From Ancylostoma caninum (lineage: Eukaryota; Nematoda; Chromadorea; Rhabditida; Ancylostomatidae): DNA of 64,000 nt. Location of the stretch: NCBI GenBank assembly GCA_037903475.1, contig JBAJFG010000163.1:310001-374000 (forward strand). The letters run 5' to 3'. The notes beneath the pieces are model-generated. The model did no database searches and was not told where the DNA came from. It was given only the letters and a program-made list of their open reading frames with translations. Made by a program: the position numbers and the translations under genes. Position 1 is the stretch's first letter. Each line of letters begins with the position of its first letter. Positions 12,720 to 25,120 of the stretch are shown here, one piece after another.

Positions 12720-14145
12720 TTGATTAGCACTGCTTCATGATTACCGGTTCTGAACAGGGATGCTATCTAGTGTGTAATGGTGATGCCGGCAATATTGGAA
12801 ACAGATTAAACATTGGGATTTTCTCATGTTTTAATAGGAGTCTAACGCTTCACAGATAATTTATTCGTTACTTTCGGAATATTTCATTGGTTGCCTTGTG
12901 TTTTCCTCCCGAGTTGCCAATTCTCTTGGCTTACTTAATGTTTATTTCGAAGAAATTTCAACATTCTAATGACGCCGATATGATTAGTGTCCTAATAGGT
13001 AGCAATAGAACTTAAAAGTGCTACGCTTAAAAGGCAGAACCGATGTTGACTCTCTTGTTCGATATGTTGAGTGTTTCGAATCCTGGGAAGTGGACTTATC
13101 AGTCAGTTCTACGGAAATTGCACCGAAGGTAGCGATCAGGAGGTGGGGGGGGGGGGAGAGAAAAACTGGGGTCTCGGCTAAGTTGGAAGCCCGCACGCCC
13201 ACATTTTGAAAAGTGAAATAATTAAAAAGATTATTTTTAATGAGTCACTTCTCTGCGATGCTAAGCTTGACAAAGGCGTCACAACCATTTGATCATTTTT
13301 TCGCAAAAGCCGCGAAAATGATTTCTACATAGTTGAGACTTTTCTTCTGAATTAAAAAAAATAAGAATGTCATAGGAATAGATGATAAAAATTGAGGCAA
13401 TTATGAACAAAATTGTGCAAATTCCCCCTTGAAATTCAGGTGCACTAGAACAACACACAGCTGTATACTAATTACTAGCGCCTTGATAAGTTGCTCATTT
13501 GTTTTGCTGTCGTTAGGAACATCTTTTCTGTAAATCGTCGCAAAAAAAAGCCATACATGGTTATTACACCATCCCATTGATCAGAATGGAAATAATGCTT
13601 AGATTATGTTGTTATTTTTTAATTGACTACATACATCTCTACCTCATCTCTATCATATCTACCACTTGACGTACGTAATTATAATGCAGTCACTTCGACG
13701 ATTATATAATATTATTAACAACTCCTGTTCGACTCCTGTTTTACCTACATAATATCTTCGTTTTTGGCTAGCATATCCATTAAACAGTTCCTAGATATTC
13801 GCTTCTGGTTTGAGCACCTCATCTGTCCACCCGGTCAAATCTCCTGCTTTTGTTGAATTTCCTGGATGTTATTATATAATAGTATTAACAACTCCTGTTC
13901 GACTCTATTGATGTTTTTCCACAGTCATGCTCATAATTTCAACTAAGTTACAAATATTTATTACGAGGATAATATGTAATTTGTGAGAGATCAAGTTCTC
14001 GGCAAATAACCCTACATAAGTAGCGTTTGCTAGTACACGTTTCAGCTGAGCGTTTTGTGAGTGTCGTGGAGGTGTTGCTGCTGTCAGTTCCGAACGTACC
14101 TAAAGAGGAAGTAGTTACCTTGGCGACTCAAGGGCTAGCGGTCAC
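12720..14145. other. Intergenic region between convergent genes
   Basis: This is A/T-rich spacer between the 3' ends of the PP4R1-like gene and the DYF-5-like gene. It has a G-run near 13144-13157 and two 35-bp direct repeats at 13701-13735 and 13871-13905 (ATTATATAAT then RTATTAACAACTCCTGTTCG), 170 bp apart with one difference. The 3' UTR of the minus-strand kinase gene occupies the right end. Confidence 0.6.
13957..13962 (-). terminator. Poly(A) signal AATAAA (minus strand) of DYF-5-like gene
   Basis: TTTATT on the plus strand reads AATAAA on the minus strand, about 185 bp beyond the kinase stop codon at 14146-14148, a reasonable nematode 3' UTR length. Confidence 0.5.
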
Positions 14146-17100
14146 TCACTTTGCTGTCCAGTCAATCCGACCGCTGTTCTGTTGCTTGTTCAGTGCGTTG
14201 TTGTTCAACGTCCTTGCGCCGAAGTTTGGGACGTACCCTGTTTTGGCGTCGATTAGGCGGAATAACGAGCAATTTAATACGTAAATATCTATGATCAGGG
14301 CTATAAGGTCAAGATCACCATAAGCTTGGTGGAATTCAAAAATATTCAAAGTCTACGATTTGAATTGAAGCCCATCTAACACTTTCCTTGATGTGCACCA
14401 ATTTTGGTGACGCTCTACTTTCTGGGTTCCTGCATTTTTTCACCATTTTTGGGACTAAATTTAGAGAAAATGTTGAATAGCAGTGAACTGATGCAGTGCT
14501 AGGCACTACATTAAGTATCAAGTCGAACATAATGATTATAAAGGAGATTTACACAAAACGCAAGGGAAATGAGGCAGGATGGAGGAGGAGGAGAGGAAAG
14601 GCTGGAACTGTTAACAAGAAGTAGAACGGTGTTATACCAGTGTGCAGAAATGTTGAGGAAGTTCTGGTTAGTTACTGTAACGTGGTACAGTACATAGCCC
14701 AGAAAAAGCGAAACGAGTGCATGTGAGGTATAGTGAAAGAGAGGAGACTGACCGTATGCGTACTCGAACCTCGCCTGTACTGCTGAGCGATTCTTGGCAC
14801 TTGGTGCGTTCCCTCCAACGGCCAGCGAGTTATTGCCACCTCCTTCTTTTGGTATTGCTCCTGAAGAGTAGGAACGTTCCATTTGGACCGAATTGATGTT
14901 ATTTAATACGTATGAATAGTGTGAGCTCCATTGTTTGTTTGTTTATTTATTTAATTTATTGATACATCACAATTGATGTGCTTGATACAAATATAGCGCG
15001 ATAGAAATAGTATGGATGAGGAAAGCGTTGAGTGGTGATAGATAGCAAGGTAAATTATGCAAGTTATTGCCAATATTATGGTTTAATTTGATTTTTACTT
15101 TTCAAAAAAAATGTCTGCAGATGTCTGTTTCCGCCGAATTTTAAATAATTCATACTTGTCTTCCAATATTTATCCTGCTCGAAGATCTTGTGCTGTTAGT
15201 CATTCATCAGAACCTTTTTTAATCTGTGGGCATCTGTGTTTTCAACAAGGCTGATTTGGATAGTTAGTTTATGGTTAGTTTATGTTGAATTTTTCAAATA
15301 TTCTTCAGCCTTATATGCGTGCGAGATCAAAATTAGCTTCAGTAGGCACGTAGAAATCAGGAACCAGGTGTTTTACAACATCGAAGACACATTTTGCTTA
15401 GTCAGTGTCGAACAGCTGATGAAGAATCTTAGAATCCTAGCACTAAAATTCCTGTTCTTTAATGAAAGACCAAAAATAAGTGCATATCTGTTTTTTTTTT
15501 CAAGAACGAGGAAGTAAAGCAAACCTGGTATAAATCTCGATTTCGACAAGTAGATCTCTTTAGCCGGCTTCTTCTCGTTCGATTTGTTCTTTGCTGCATC
15601 GATTTTTTCGAGTTTCGTGGTGCTTTCGTCCAACCTGAAAGTGCAAACCCACTATCAGCTGTGGGGTGAGTCTGCGAGGGCAGCGAAATTCCGAGGAAAA
15701 CGCGGGATTGCAAAAAATTGGCAAACTACAATTCATAGTTTGCGTCGGAGTACTGTAAAGTTCGAAAATAATTCTGAAGGAGTATTCGAAATAAAGGCAT
15801 ATTCCAGAGCAGAGAAGAACTCACTTATCGAAGAGGTTCGATTTGTTCAGTGGAATATTTCGATTCAAGTGTCTTTCTATTGGTTTTCCTTGCGGCGAGA
15901 CATTTTCTGACCCTGGATATTCCTTTGCAACTATCTGAAATGAAGCATATGCGGATATTTGTTACCAGAGTCCTTTTCCAAGACTACTCACATGTGTGCC
16001 TGAACATATCAGGTGAAGGACTTTCTTTACCATCAAGCTTAGGGTAAAGGAATAAAAAGTTCGTAGCGAAAAGCAAATTTGAATCCTTGGTCTGCCTGGA
16101 TTGTCACTTATGGCTTGGCCCTGGGTGAAAAACATCACGAAGTCGTAAGGTAAAGCCGTTTCACCTTGGTCCTCGAATATATTTGGGAATTATGTATGTT
16201 TTACAGGAGGAGACACTAACGCAGGGCTATGCTAGTGTTTGGATAATTTTCTCCTCAAATAAATGATAGCCATGTCAAGAATCCACCCAGCTTGCTTACC
16301 CTGACCCCACCTACATGAGTAAACCAAGCTACTGTATGAACACATTTAAATCTTGTTGAGCTCCTGAACTATGTCAATTTAAATGGCTCAAAAAGAGAGC
16401 AGTCGGTGACTTATGCATACCTTTTGCTTGGCACAAATCGCCTTGGTGTCGCTCTGAGTACTGCCAGCGCTCGTCTTCCTTACGCTTCCAGGAGCAGGTT
16501 GACTCATTACTGGAGCCCCCAGCTTTTCATTTACTTGGAAGTATTTGTATTTGAGACTCTGAAAAACCAACTTATGAAAGAAAATATAACTTATAGGCTA
16601 TTATTGCTATTAAGGTCATGGTTCAATGACTCTCACTTGGCTAGCGCTAGGCCGCTTCTCCGGATTCCACATCATCATGTCCATCATTAGTTTCATGCCA
16701 TCCTTGCCTATCGTGTTCACGATCGTCTCCATCGGCGTTGGCGGTGCTTGCGGGAAGCGGAAGTTCATTGCTGTTGCTAGTTGGTATCCTTCTGGCCATT
16801 CATCCTTAAAATGGGGAAGTTTTTGAACTTGACGCGATTTTTTGTGCACCAGATACGATACGAAGCCCTGTCCGGATCAGTAGAAGATGTCAATCTTGCT
16901 TTGGGAACATGTTTCCTATCAGAGAGCGTCTGTTTTTCTAATTTGCAGCCGTCTGACAACTAATGAAGGTGTTTCTGCTGCTTGATGTATAGTATTCCTA
17001 TTGACTCTCATTTTCATTGGTTCTTTCGTCTTGTTTTTACTGTCTCATCCTTATCTGTACTCCTCAAGTTATACTCATCCAATCATTGCGGACTACTACC

Positions 17101-20100
17101 AGAACCCCTTGGTGTTTTCCTGAGTAAACCCAATGTGCGCAGTTTGATTAGACACTAAACGCAGGTGTTCTACAGGGTAGTTAAGATGAGAGTACAAGCT
17201 AAGTTCTGATGGGCTGAGGTTTTAGTTGTGGCTAATATGAGCTTCACCTGAATTGTGAAATCTATCAGCGTCTTTCTGCTGTTATATTGGGTGAAAATAT
17301 ATCAAAACTACGCAGAGAGAGATATTCTTTTTGGGATACATTGAACTTTGTCTGTCTGTCACCACTTCCTTGAAAATCTTACCTTGTTTGGTGTTCCCAT
17401 GATCGTGACTATCTTGAATAGCTGGTCGAGTTCACTTGTGCCGGGAAACAAAGGACGCAACATGTACAGCTCAGCCATTATGCATCCAAGTGCCCAGATA
17501 TCTATTGGAGAATTGTAGGAGGTTGATCGTAGGAGAATTTCTGGGGCTCGATACCTGCATGCAGATAATAATTTTGGGAGTCTGTAATTTCTGTGTATTT
17601 GGAAAATTGTGTGTATGCGTTTTCATTTGGTGCCTGGCTTCATTTCACTACGCAGATGTTGCGGAATTTATTCATGAAGTGCTTTTTAGAGGGTGAATTT
17701 TAATTATTTACTTAAGCGCGCTAAGAAGGTGCGTCCAGAAAACAAGGTGAGAATTATATATTAGGTCGTCAAGTATGAAATTGCGGATTTTGTAAGTGGT
17801 TAGTTTGACAGTCGCTATCTTCGAAGCTTCATTAGATCCCTTCCCATCTTTCCTTTCATCATGGAGGCACATCCTTCCTCTTTCAGAATCACTTGCTTTC
17901 TTTTCGATCGGCTCTTAAATCTTTGTTCGAAGCTATTTTTTTTGTGGAACCATTCAAAGACAAAAAATCGTGTCATTTTGGAATATGGGTTCCTTCTTCG
18001 AGTCATTAGAGCAAGGAAGTCTGGAAACATTAGTGAAGTATCCAGGAGACCTTTGTCTGGTGAAGCACTGAACAGCGTTCCTTTGAGAAGTTCCGCTCAC
18101 ATGAAGCTGCGAAGTGAGCCTTATGGTGAACCTGGACAGTGATGAGGTGGAAGCTGAAGTGGAAGCGAATAGGAGTCAAAGTGGGCCTGCGTGAGCAGCA
18201 AGGTCGCACCTCATAAACCAATACTATTTAGGCATTCACGGCAACTCGACAAGGTAAAGTGGCTTGATGAACGAATCTTAGCCAATCTGACCCTTGAAAA
18301 TGAATGCCAATTTCCGGCTATTTTTCACAAAATCACGCTGCTCAAGCCAGAGGAGCAGGAATGGAAATTCACCTGTCACGCGCTGTAGTGGTCAAACCTT
18401 GCTCTACTTAATTATTCACAACTCCTTTCACGAATCGGCTCACTTCTTGCTAGTAGAAATTTCCAATTTTCAGCATCATGTTGAGAACATCCTTCGCCAC
18501 TTTATCGCCACTTGCTTTCCATGGTTCTGTCCTGCTGGCGCAAGCAAACTGCCGTTACGATGATGAGGCTGTACCGATAGCCTAGGGGCATAAATGGATT
18601 GCCTGGACCTCATCTTATTTGAGAAACAATAGTCATTCAAAATCAGACATTCCATACTTGACGACCTAATATAAGATTTGCCTCTATAGTGCTAAAAGAA
18701 CTGGAATCGCAATAATTGACTTAACAATGGGTCGCTCTTCTATCACAGAAGGCGAAATTGAAATATAAAAGATTCATTCACTACCAATAATAATATTATT
18801 ATGAAACTACCTTTAGTTGGATGGCACTATATGTCTAGGTGTCAGATTTTCCAAGAAATGCTATTTCTTACTCATTTTCTAGAAGTCCCGGTTTATGGTG
18901 TGGGCTTGCTCGGGCTGTAGAGATTTGCAATTGGAGTTTTAGAATAATTGGAAGTATTCTAATTTTCAATATAAAAAAGCCGTCTTAAAGGCAGGGGTCC
19001 ACCTCACATTCGTGTTTGAGGTAATGGCAGATTCTGTATCTGCTCGACACTCTCAATCCAGCGGTATAAGTAATTTGTCTCAAAATGGTGTTTAAACCCG
19101 TTTTCCGGAACGGGGTCCGTTACAGTTTGCCAAACCGAATTGACGTGTGAAGCCGTTGATCTTATCGATTGAACACGCCGAGACTCGTTGGCGAACGTTG
19201 CTGCCGTGGCGGGCAGCCAGCACAGCGATCTGTTCTTTGGAGCGATCCACCTCCGGGCTCCAAAAATGTAGCCACTTTGAACCCTTCGAAAATGGGGATT
19301 TTGTCAATTTTGAGTCTGTTGATGTACATTACTGGGATCAACATGACCAGAAGGCCTACGATATGTCTTTAACTCCAACAGCGGAATGAGGTGGACCTCT
19401 GCCTTTAATAACAGATATCAAAGCAAAATCCACAGCTGAAGTGGAGAAGTTTTCTTTTGAATCATAGAAAGCTTTTTTTTTTGAGTGTATTTTGGTGATT
19501 TAGGCAGTCGTGACTTCCTTTGAGAGAGAACAAGCGCGCGTCTTTGTTAAAAGAGAAGCAACTTTTTCTCCATATCGGGAGGGTATTTAACTGGAAAAAA
19601 TATGTAGCAACAACAAAATCACTGGATCCAAGCTTGAGGGATATATTTTAGTCTTTAGTCTTTCAAAATGGCAGCTGCTAAATATGTGGTCGTCACTGGG
19701 ATTGTAGCCTTTTCCACCTTACCCTGCAGCTCCTCTCGAAAATTCTGAAACTTCAAAAAATTCCCTCTGCTGAGGATGTAACTATATATTAGTCAATGCT
19801 AGCTTTCGCCTGATCCGCACCACCACCACCCCCCCCCCCCGCTGCGGTATTATGAGCGGTCATGAACTGGTCGTATTGATCGGATAGGATGGGTCTTTTT
19901 TCAAAGACTGTGGATTCTTGTATTGGGCGGACGAACTTGGACTTTCCCCGCTCATCCTCAATTTTCTGTAGCGCAAGGGAGACTTTCGCGGTTTTTCTGA
20001 AAAACATTGGTCTCATTTTAAAGTCTTTGCCAAATTTCGGCGAAGATTTCAAAAAGAACTTGCATAATACATGCATGAAAAATTACATGGGATTTTGTTG

Positions 20101-23100
20101 TCAACTGAATTCTGAGTCATCCTGCCAATTATGCTATTATGTTCAACTTTGTGTTCTTAGTTTACCAGTTTCTACTTCTTCATTAGTAGTGACGAGCTCA
20201 CCATCTTGTAGAAACATAATCGGTGTAGGGCGGTTTTGATCGGACTTCCCTGGCCAATCCAAAGTCGGCGATCTTCACCAGTTCGGTTCCATTGCACATA
20301 ATGTTCTCTGGCTTCATATCTCGATGAAAGTACCCTGTAGTGGCAGTTTTGTCCTACGAATTCATTAGCTCATTTATTGTTACTTCATTGATTCACTTCT
20401 AAAAGTTTTAGTTTCTCTTGCCCCCCTTCTGTAGAAAATAAGTGCTTTTCCGGAATATTTTTTCACTGATTTCCCTTTCCATGTTTATATGTCAGATAAT
20501 ATCATCGTGATGTTCTTTGGCAACGAAACATAACTGAAATTCCTACCGTTTCTGTGCATAAATGCAAGTCCTTGTAAAATTTGATAGATGATGTTCCGAA
20601 TGACTCCCTCGGGAAAGTAACGATCTCTGAAAGGAGTTATTTTCGTTTTTTTGCTTCTGATGAATGACCATGCATCAGTTGTGTGTGCAGAATTATATAC
20701 ATACCTGTCCTTCATTAGCTCATATAGATTCTCCTGCATGTATTCGAAAACAAAGTATAGAACGTCATTTTCTCTGATCACCTGCAAAACACACTGAAGT
20801 TGTTGTCTGGAAGCATCCTGCTATGCTCCAGAGATGAGTTTTTCACTGGTGGCCCTGTGAAAATATAGGTATGCGTCGTTCTCTGAGTGTGAATGTGAAG
20901 TGGGGTTCGGGAATGAGCGTGTAGATCTCTTTCACAGGTTGCATGTAAAGTTCCTGCGAGGCTGAGACTTTCTTTCGATGATGTCGCGTGCGACTTGTAC
21001 ATAAACACCAAGACATTTTCACATGTGAATGCTCCGAAAAGCAAAGTTGCAGAAAGATCGTCAGGACTAATCAGTTGCGGAAGATACCGTAGCAGAAAGC
21101 ATTCTGATTAAATCACTTGTCGGTTTTCTGTTGTGGTTCTTCCTCATGTTCCTTCCGAGTGTACTGTGGAAATTGTTGCATATGGAGCAATTCTTAAAAG
21201 TTAAGAATCAGATGAACAAATAGCGCTCATTACATAACGCCCAGCACAAGCAATGCTACTTTGCAAGGAGCCCCATGTGCTTGAAATCCATATTCATGGA
21301 TATTGATGGAATTGGATTCTGCGTTTATCCGTCGTCGTTCCTCTTACTTGTCTCGAATAAGAAAGATGAGATTGAATAAGAAATGCCTTCACAACTGGTA
21401 GTTTTACTGCCTGCAAGGTAGAAGTGAGGTATATATGTACATATACAACCTTGTGGAGAAAGCAAGTAAAATGCACACGAGGAAGAATATGTATTAGTCT
21501 GGTGCATAGCTATCCAACTGTTATGTAACCAGGCTTGTGGTCATCGTTTCTTGTGTGATTGCTCAATCACTCTCGGTCTGTGCCTTCTCAATTTCGCTGA
21601 CAAAGTGAAATCTTGTGAGCAAAGTGGTACGAGTGAGAATGCGATTACCTCCTACACGCCATCTTGTTAGGTGAATACTAAGAGATACTAGTGGGCAAAA
21701 TAGAGCAAAGCGTCAATCCCCGTGAGCTACGAATGTACGAAAAAGGTATCGCCAGATGATTATGCACCAGCCGAGTAGATTTGTTGGGTGGAGTTACAAC
21801 AACTGCCATATAATTTGAGTTGTTGGCTCTATACAGTTGCATACATTTTGTTCAACCCCCTAAAGGTTGCGAATAGGTCGACTCGAAAAGGGCACATTTT
21901 ACCTGTGAGACAAATAATGAATACTGCAGAGTATTTGAATCACAAAGCTAGGGTCAGTCGGGATCAGCAAGTATCAGAAAGCGAGAGATTCACTAGGAAT
22001 GAGCAGGGCCTTTCTTTAGCTGTCTACCTCTTGAACAGAACAGTGCACTACCTCTCTCAATTTGATGATATTCGGATGTGGCAGCTTCTTCAATGCTTTC
22101 ACCTCTCGCAATGCTGTCGCCTCTTCCCACGTTTTAAATTTCTTCTTCATCCTAAAAAGATGTGAATTGCAAATGCAAGCTATTTTTAGTACTTGTTTTG
22201 TTTTTGGGTAATTAAAGGCTTTGTTCCAAAACTCCGCCTTTTTCCGAAATTTTCGATTCGCATGTCTAAGCTTTTTACGAATATTTTCCGCTCGTATCTT
22301 CTCTGAATTTCCACTTTTTTCCTGCAGTGTTCCTTTTTCAACTATCTATGTATATATCATACTTTTAATTATTATACTTTACGGTTCATCTGGTTTGGGA
22401 TGGGTTTATTATTGCTCTGTTTTACTCAATTCGAGGTGAACATTGCTTTTGAGTAGAAATAGGTTTTGGAAAAACTTCACAAGGACTACAATGAACATTA
22501 CGGGTTTTTGAATAAGAACCAGTGTTTCAGTTAGATCCTTTCAAAATTATATTTGTTGTTGATCTTCGTATCCATACGGCTAATAATTCAACAGCTACAC
22601 TCCACTGTATATTGTTTTATTGCTCAGGAGGAGAAACCCGTTTGCAACGTCGATGCAAAAAAAACCAGAAAAAAAGCTATTAAGAACAAAGCATTAGCAA
22701 CTTTCTCAGGAACTGTCAAAAATACTATGGGTTTTTATGAGGTATAACAATATCAGGCACAGTTGCTAAAACGACTTGAATTGTGGCTGGAAACTTAAAA
22801 ACAAGTACAGTCAACAGACTGCAGCTGAAATTGGCAAAATGATAAGCTTGTGTGCAATTACAATGCTGGTCAATCACTCTTGTACCACAGGAAACCGCCC
22901 GCCTCATCTGCCGCGCTGCCCCACCTACGTATGCGACGCATCAGACCAGCTGGAAGCTGTTGTTGTCAGGCGGTGTTTCCCACTGTTTTCATTGTGTCTT
23001 TGCCTTCACAGCGAAATGCTTGTGAGAAAACACTAGCGAAACATCATTACCAATAGCGCCCGACACCGACAACAACAGCACTCAGTTGGTGCGCCGCATA

Positions 23101-24325
23101 ATGACGGTAGTGCACCGCGGCAGACCAAACGACCGCGGTTCTGTGATGCAAAAGTCATTGTACATATCATAGCTTTTTTCATGATGAGAACGTCAAACTA
23201 TTAGGTTGTTGCAAAATTAATTGCCGAAATGGACCCTTTACTTCGGAGTGCTGTAACTTTGCCCAAACTCCATTTTTCTCATCAGTTAAGCAACTGTTCG
23301 ATTCGGCGGATTTTGCTCGACAATTCAGCTGTAACTGCACGCCTCTATAACTAAAACTGAGATCACAAGAATTCGCAAACTTTCGGAAGGCAGTTTCAGC
23401 ATGATTCAGATCAGCAATCTGCTGCTGTCGCAGGATTGTATCTGGAACTCGTATCTGTATCTGGAAAAAATTATGTAGAGTAAGGTAATGGACTGAGGAA
23501 TGAATGCATCGAATGAAGACCTCGATGCCTCACTGATTCGGTTTTTGCCGGATGAATTTTGGAATGTAAGGATTAGCGTTATCCTGGAGCAGCCGTAGAC
23601 GGGCTTGGTTGCCTTGGCGATCAAAATCAACGAAAGAAACATTTGCGATCGGATAGCCCATTGCCCATTGAGAAGAGGATTCCAAACCAAAACAAACGCA
23701 AGAATATCGCTTATCTCCGACGAAGAGTGATCGAGTTTGAGGTCATTAACCATAATCACCCGAAAATCGCGTCGGCTCATGATTTGTTTGCGACCTTATA
23801 AAAACCCTCAAGAAAGAGCTAGTCAGAATATTCAAGAAGCGTTCAAAGGAGGAAGAAAAGCCCTACCAGGTGGTTACATAAGTTGGGCTGAAGTTGTTCA
23901 AACTGAGCGGGAGCGAAAAGTTTAATTGAGCATACCCAAAACGGCAGTTATTTTTGCAACAACCTGATAGTTTGCAGTTACTTTACCGCTTTAAAGCTTG
24001 TTTGCAAGTTGTTTCTGGAATATCCTGTCTGTAACTTGATCGAGCTGCTCTGGTTATGCAATCTCATTCGCTTCTAGCCTGGCGCTCTCCTCTAGCCGCA
24101 ATTCCCTTGTTGATGAGTGAGAAGTATTCTGCTCATTGAAAGTTCAAATCGCCTCGCAAACACCTTAGAGTGCTCTTCTTGTCTACAACGTACACATCTC
24201 TACAGTACTTGCCTTTTTATGGCCACTTTATCTCCGGTGTCGATTTTCTTCGCCAGGAGCACCTCCCCGAATGTGCCATCACCCAGTCTTTTCGTCATGT
24301 GGTATCGATCGGCTAGCGTCGTCAT
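14146..24325 (-). CDS. dyf-5: MAK/ICK-family ciliary kinase (DYF-5 orthologue)
   Basis: This is a serine/threonine kinase of the RCK (MAK/ICK/MOK) group; C. elegans DYF-5 acts in sensory cilia to limit cilium length and regulate intraflagellar transport motors. Twelve exons on the minus strand: 24325-24213, 22151-22052, 20781-20705, 20626-20547, 20334-20202, 17554-17383, 16804-16637, 16558-16421, 15934-15825, 15634-15525, 14860-14753 and 14237-14146. They total 1401 nt, 466 aa plus TGA, in phase throughout. Visible motifs: glycine loop LGDGTFGEV (about residue 14), VAIK lysine (37), FVFEYM hinge, HRDMKPEN catalytic loop, DFGLAREV, activation motif TDY (the dual-phosphorylation site of this group), [24 protein letters not shown] and [11 protein letters not shown]. 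The kinase domain ends in exon 7. The tail ends GRIDWTAK, like the tails of MAK kinases. Exon 1 ends at a GC donor (AAAAAG|GCAAGT), and only that site joins in phase. Introns 1 and 5 carry transposons. Confidence 0.95.
17555..20201 (-). other. Intron 5 of DYF-5-like gene
   Basis: The 2.6-kb intron lies between the HRD/DFG exon and the YRAPEILLR exon. Apart from the TTAA-flanked element at 18989-19404 and a C-run near 19830 it contains A/T-rich unique sequence. Open frames here have no recognisable similarity. Confidence 0.75.
18989..19404 (-). mobile_element. TTAA-target nonautonomous element, copy 1
   Basis: The termini are AGGCAGGGGTCCACCTC and GAGGTGGACCTCTGCCT, nearly perfect inverted repeats, bordered on both sides by TTAA (18985-18988 and 19405-19408). 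It is 416 bp. The interior aligns in reverse orientation with the 404-bp element at 54968-55371 over most of its length, for example the blocks around GATGTACATTACTGGGATCA here and GATCCCTGGGATGTACATCA there. TTAA duplication is typical of piggyBac-type transposases; the assignment is inference, since the element has no transposase. Confidence 0.85.
22152..24212 (-). other. Intron 1 of DYF-5-like gene
   Basis: This intron is defined by a GC donor and the acceptor TTTTTTAG before the MKKKF exon. It contains the mariner-like element 23201-23967. No alternative exon with a kinase motif is visible in the remainder. Confidence 0.75.
23201..23967 (-). mobile_element. Mariner-like element with decayed transposase
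   Basis: The left end TTAGGTTGTTGCAAAATTAA and the right end, reversed, TCAGGTTGTTGCAAAAATAA are inverted repeats. TA flanks both sides (23199-23200, 23968-23969). On the minus strand near 23500-23610 the frame reads LLQDNA followed by IRQK and then a stop before GIEV, a relic of the mariner catalytic block DNARxH...RQKLxxxGIEVLPHPPYSPD seen better at 50.4 kb. The 767-bp length and stops show it is inactive. It lies in intron 1 of the DYF-5-like gene. Confidence 0.85.
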
Positions 24326-25028
24326 GGGGCCTGAAACGACTTGGGAGCAGATGTTTCGTAGTTCATGGATGTAACGCCCAGATGCTGAAGCCGGTGTTTT
24401 CCAACTGGTTCACCGGCGAAAGCAGTCATTCTCAGCTTTAATTGCAGATGGAGTATTGTTTACGTTACGGCTTGATGGATGAACTATGCATATCGTCCTC
24501 TTATGCGCGTTAGTGCCGCACGTAGATCCGGACACTCCCGGAGTTCGTTCTGCATAAGTGCTGCTGACCTTAGTGTCAATACAGAGTCGGCTGAGGGCAG
24601 GAGAGGAATTGAGGGGTTGGGAGGGGAGAATGAAAATTTGCAGGAGGTAGCAGCAAACAGGAGAAGGCGAGAAAAAAGCCAGAGAAGTGGAAATGTTCTC
24701 GTATTGAAAACCTGGAATTGGTATAGTTGATTATTTCGAGGGGCTCTTTCTTCATATATTCTATTGTTTCCCATGACTTGTAAAGCATCAGCCAGATTAA
24801 CAGGTACTTCGAACAAAAACCTCAGGTTTTTTTTTGGGTTTGAATTCCCTGCTCAGAAGAAGGTCCATCCCCTTCAACGGATGCAGCTACAGTTTTTAGC
24901 CTGGGTACATCATTGAGTTCCCTACGATAAGCGTGATGGTGAACTCAAATTTACCCTTTACATGACACTAATCTAATGTTTACTCATGTATGGCGTTGTT
25001 TATACCCAGCTGCTTGCCACAGGTATAG

Positions 25029-25120
25029 ACAGACTTCAAGGCCTGGATACATCATTGCCTTGCCTAAAGGTAATCGTCCCCTTAGGTATGGCAATGATGT
25101 ATCCAGGCCTTGAAGTCTGT
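25029..25120. repeat. 92-bp palindrome
   Basis: The left arm ACAGACTTCAAGGCCTGGAT and onward is mirrored by the right arm ending ATCCAGGCCTTGAAGTCTGT. The arms extend about 39 bp with a short asymmetric centre near GGTAATCGTCCCC. A related motif, CTGGGTACATCATTGAGTTC, occurs alone near 24902. Confidence 0.9.

Noticed and set aside
15990..16003. Possible 8-nt micro-exon (CAG|GCACACAT|GTGAGT) in the kinase gene
   Set aside because: A 110-nt exon at 15934-15825 fits the phase on both sides with better splice signals, so the micro-exon is not needed.
24326..24900. RFX X-box expected upstream of a ciliary kinase gene
   Set aside because: Imperfect candidates near 24405 and 24765 do not satisfy the second half-site, so no X-box is claimed.
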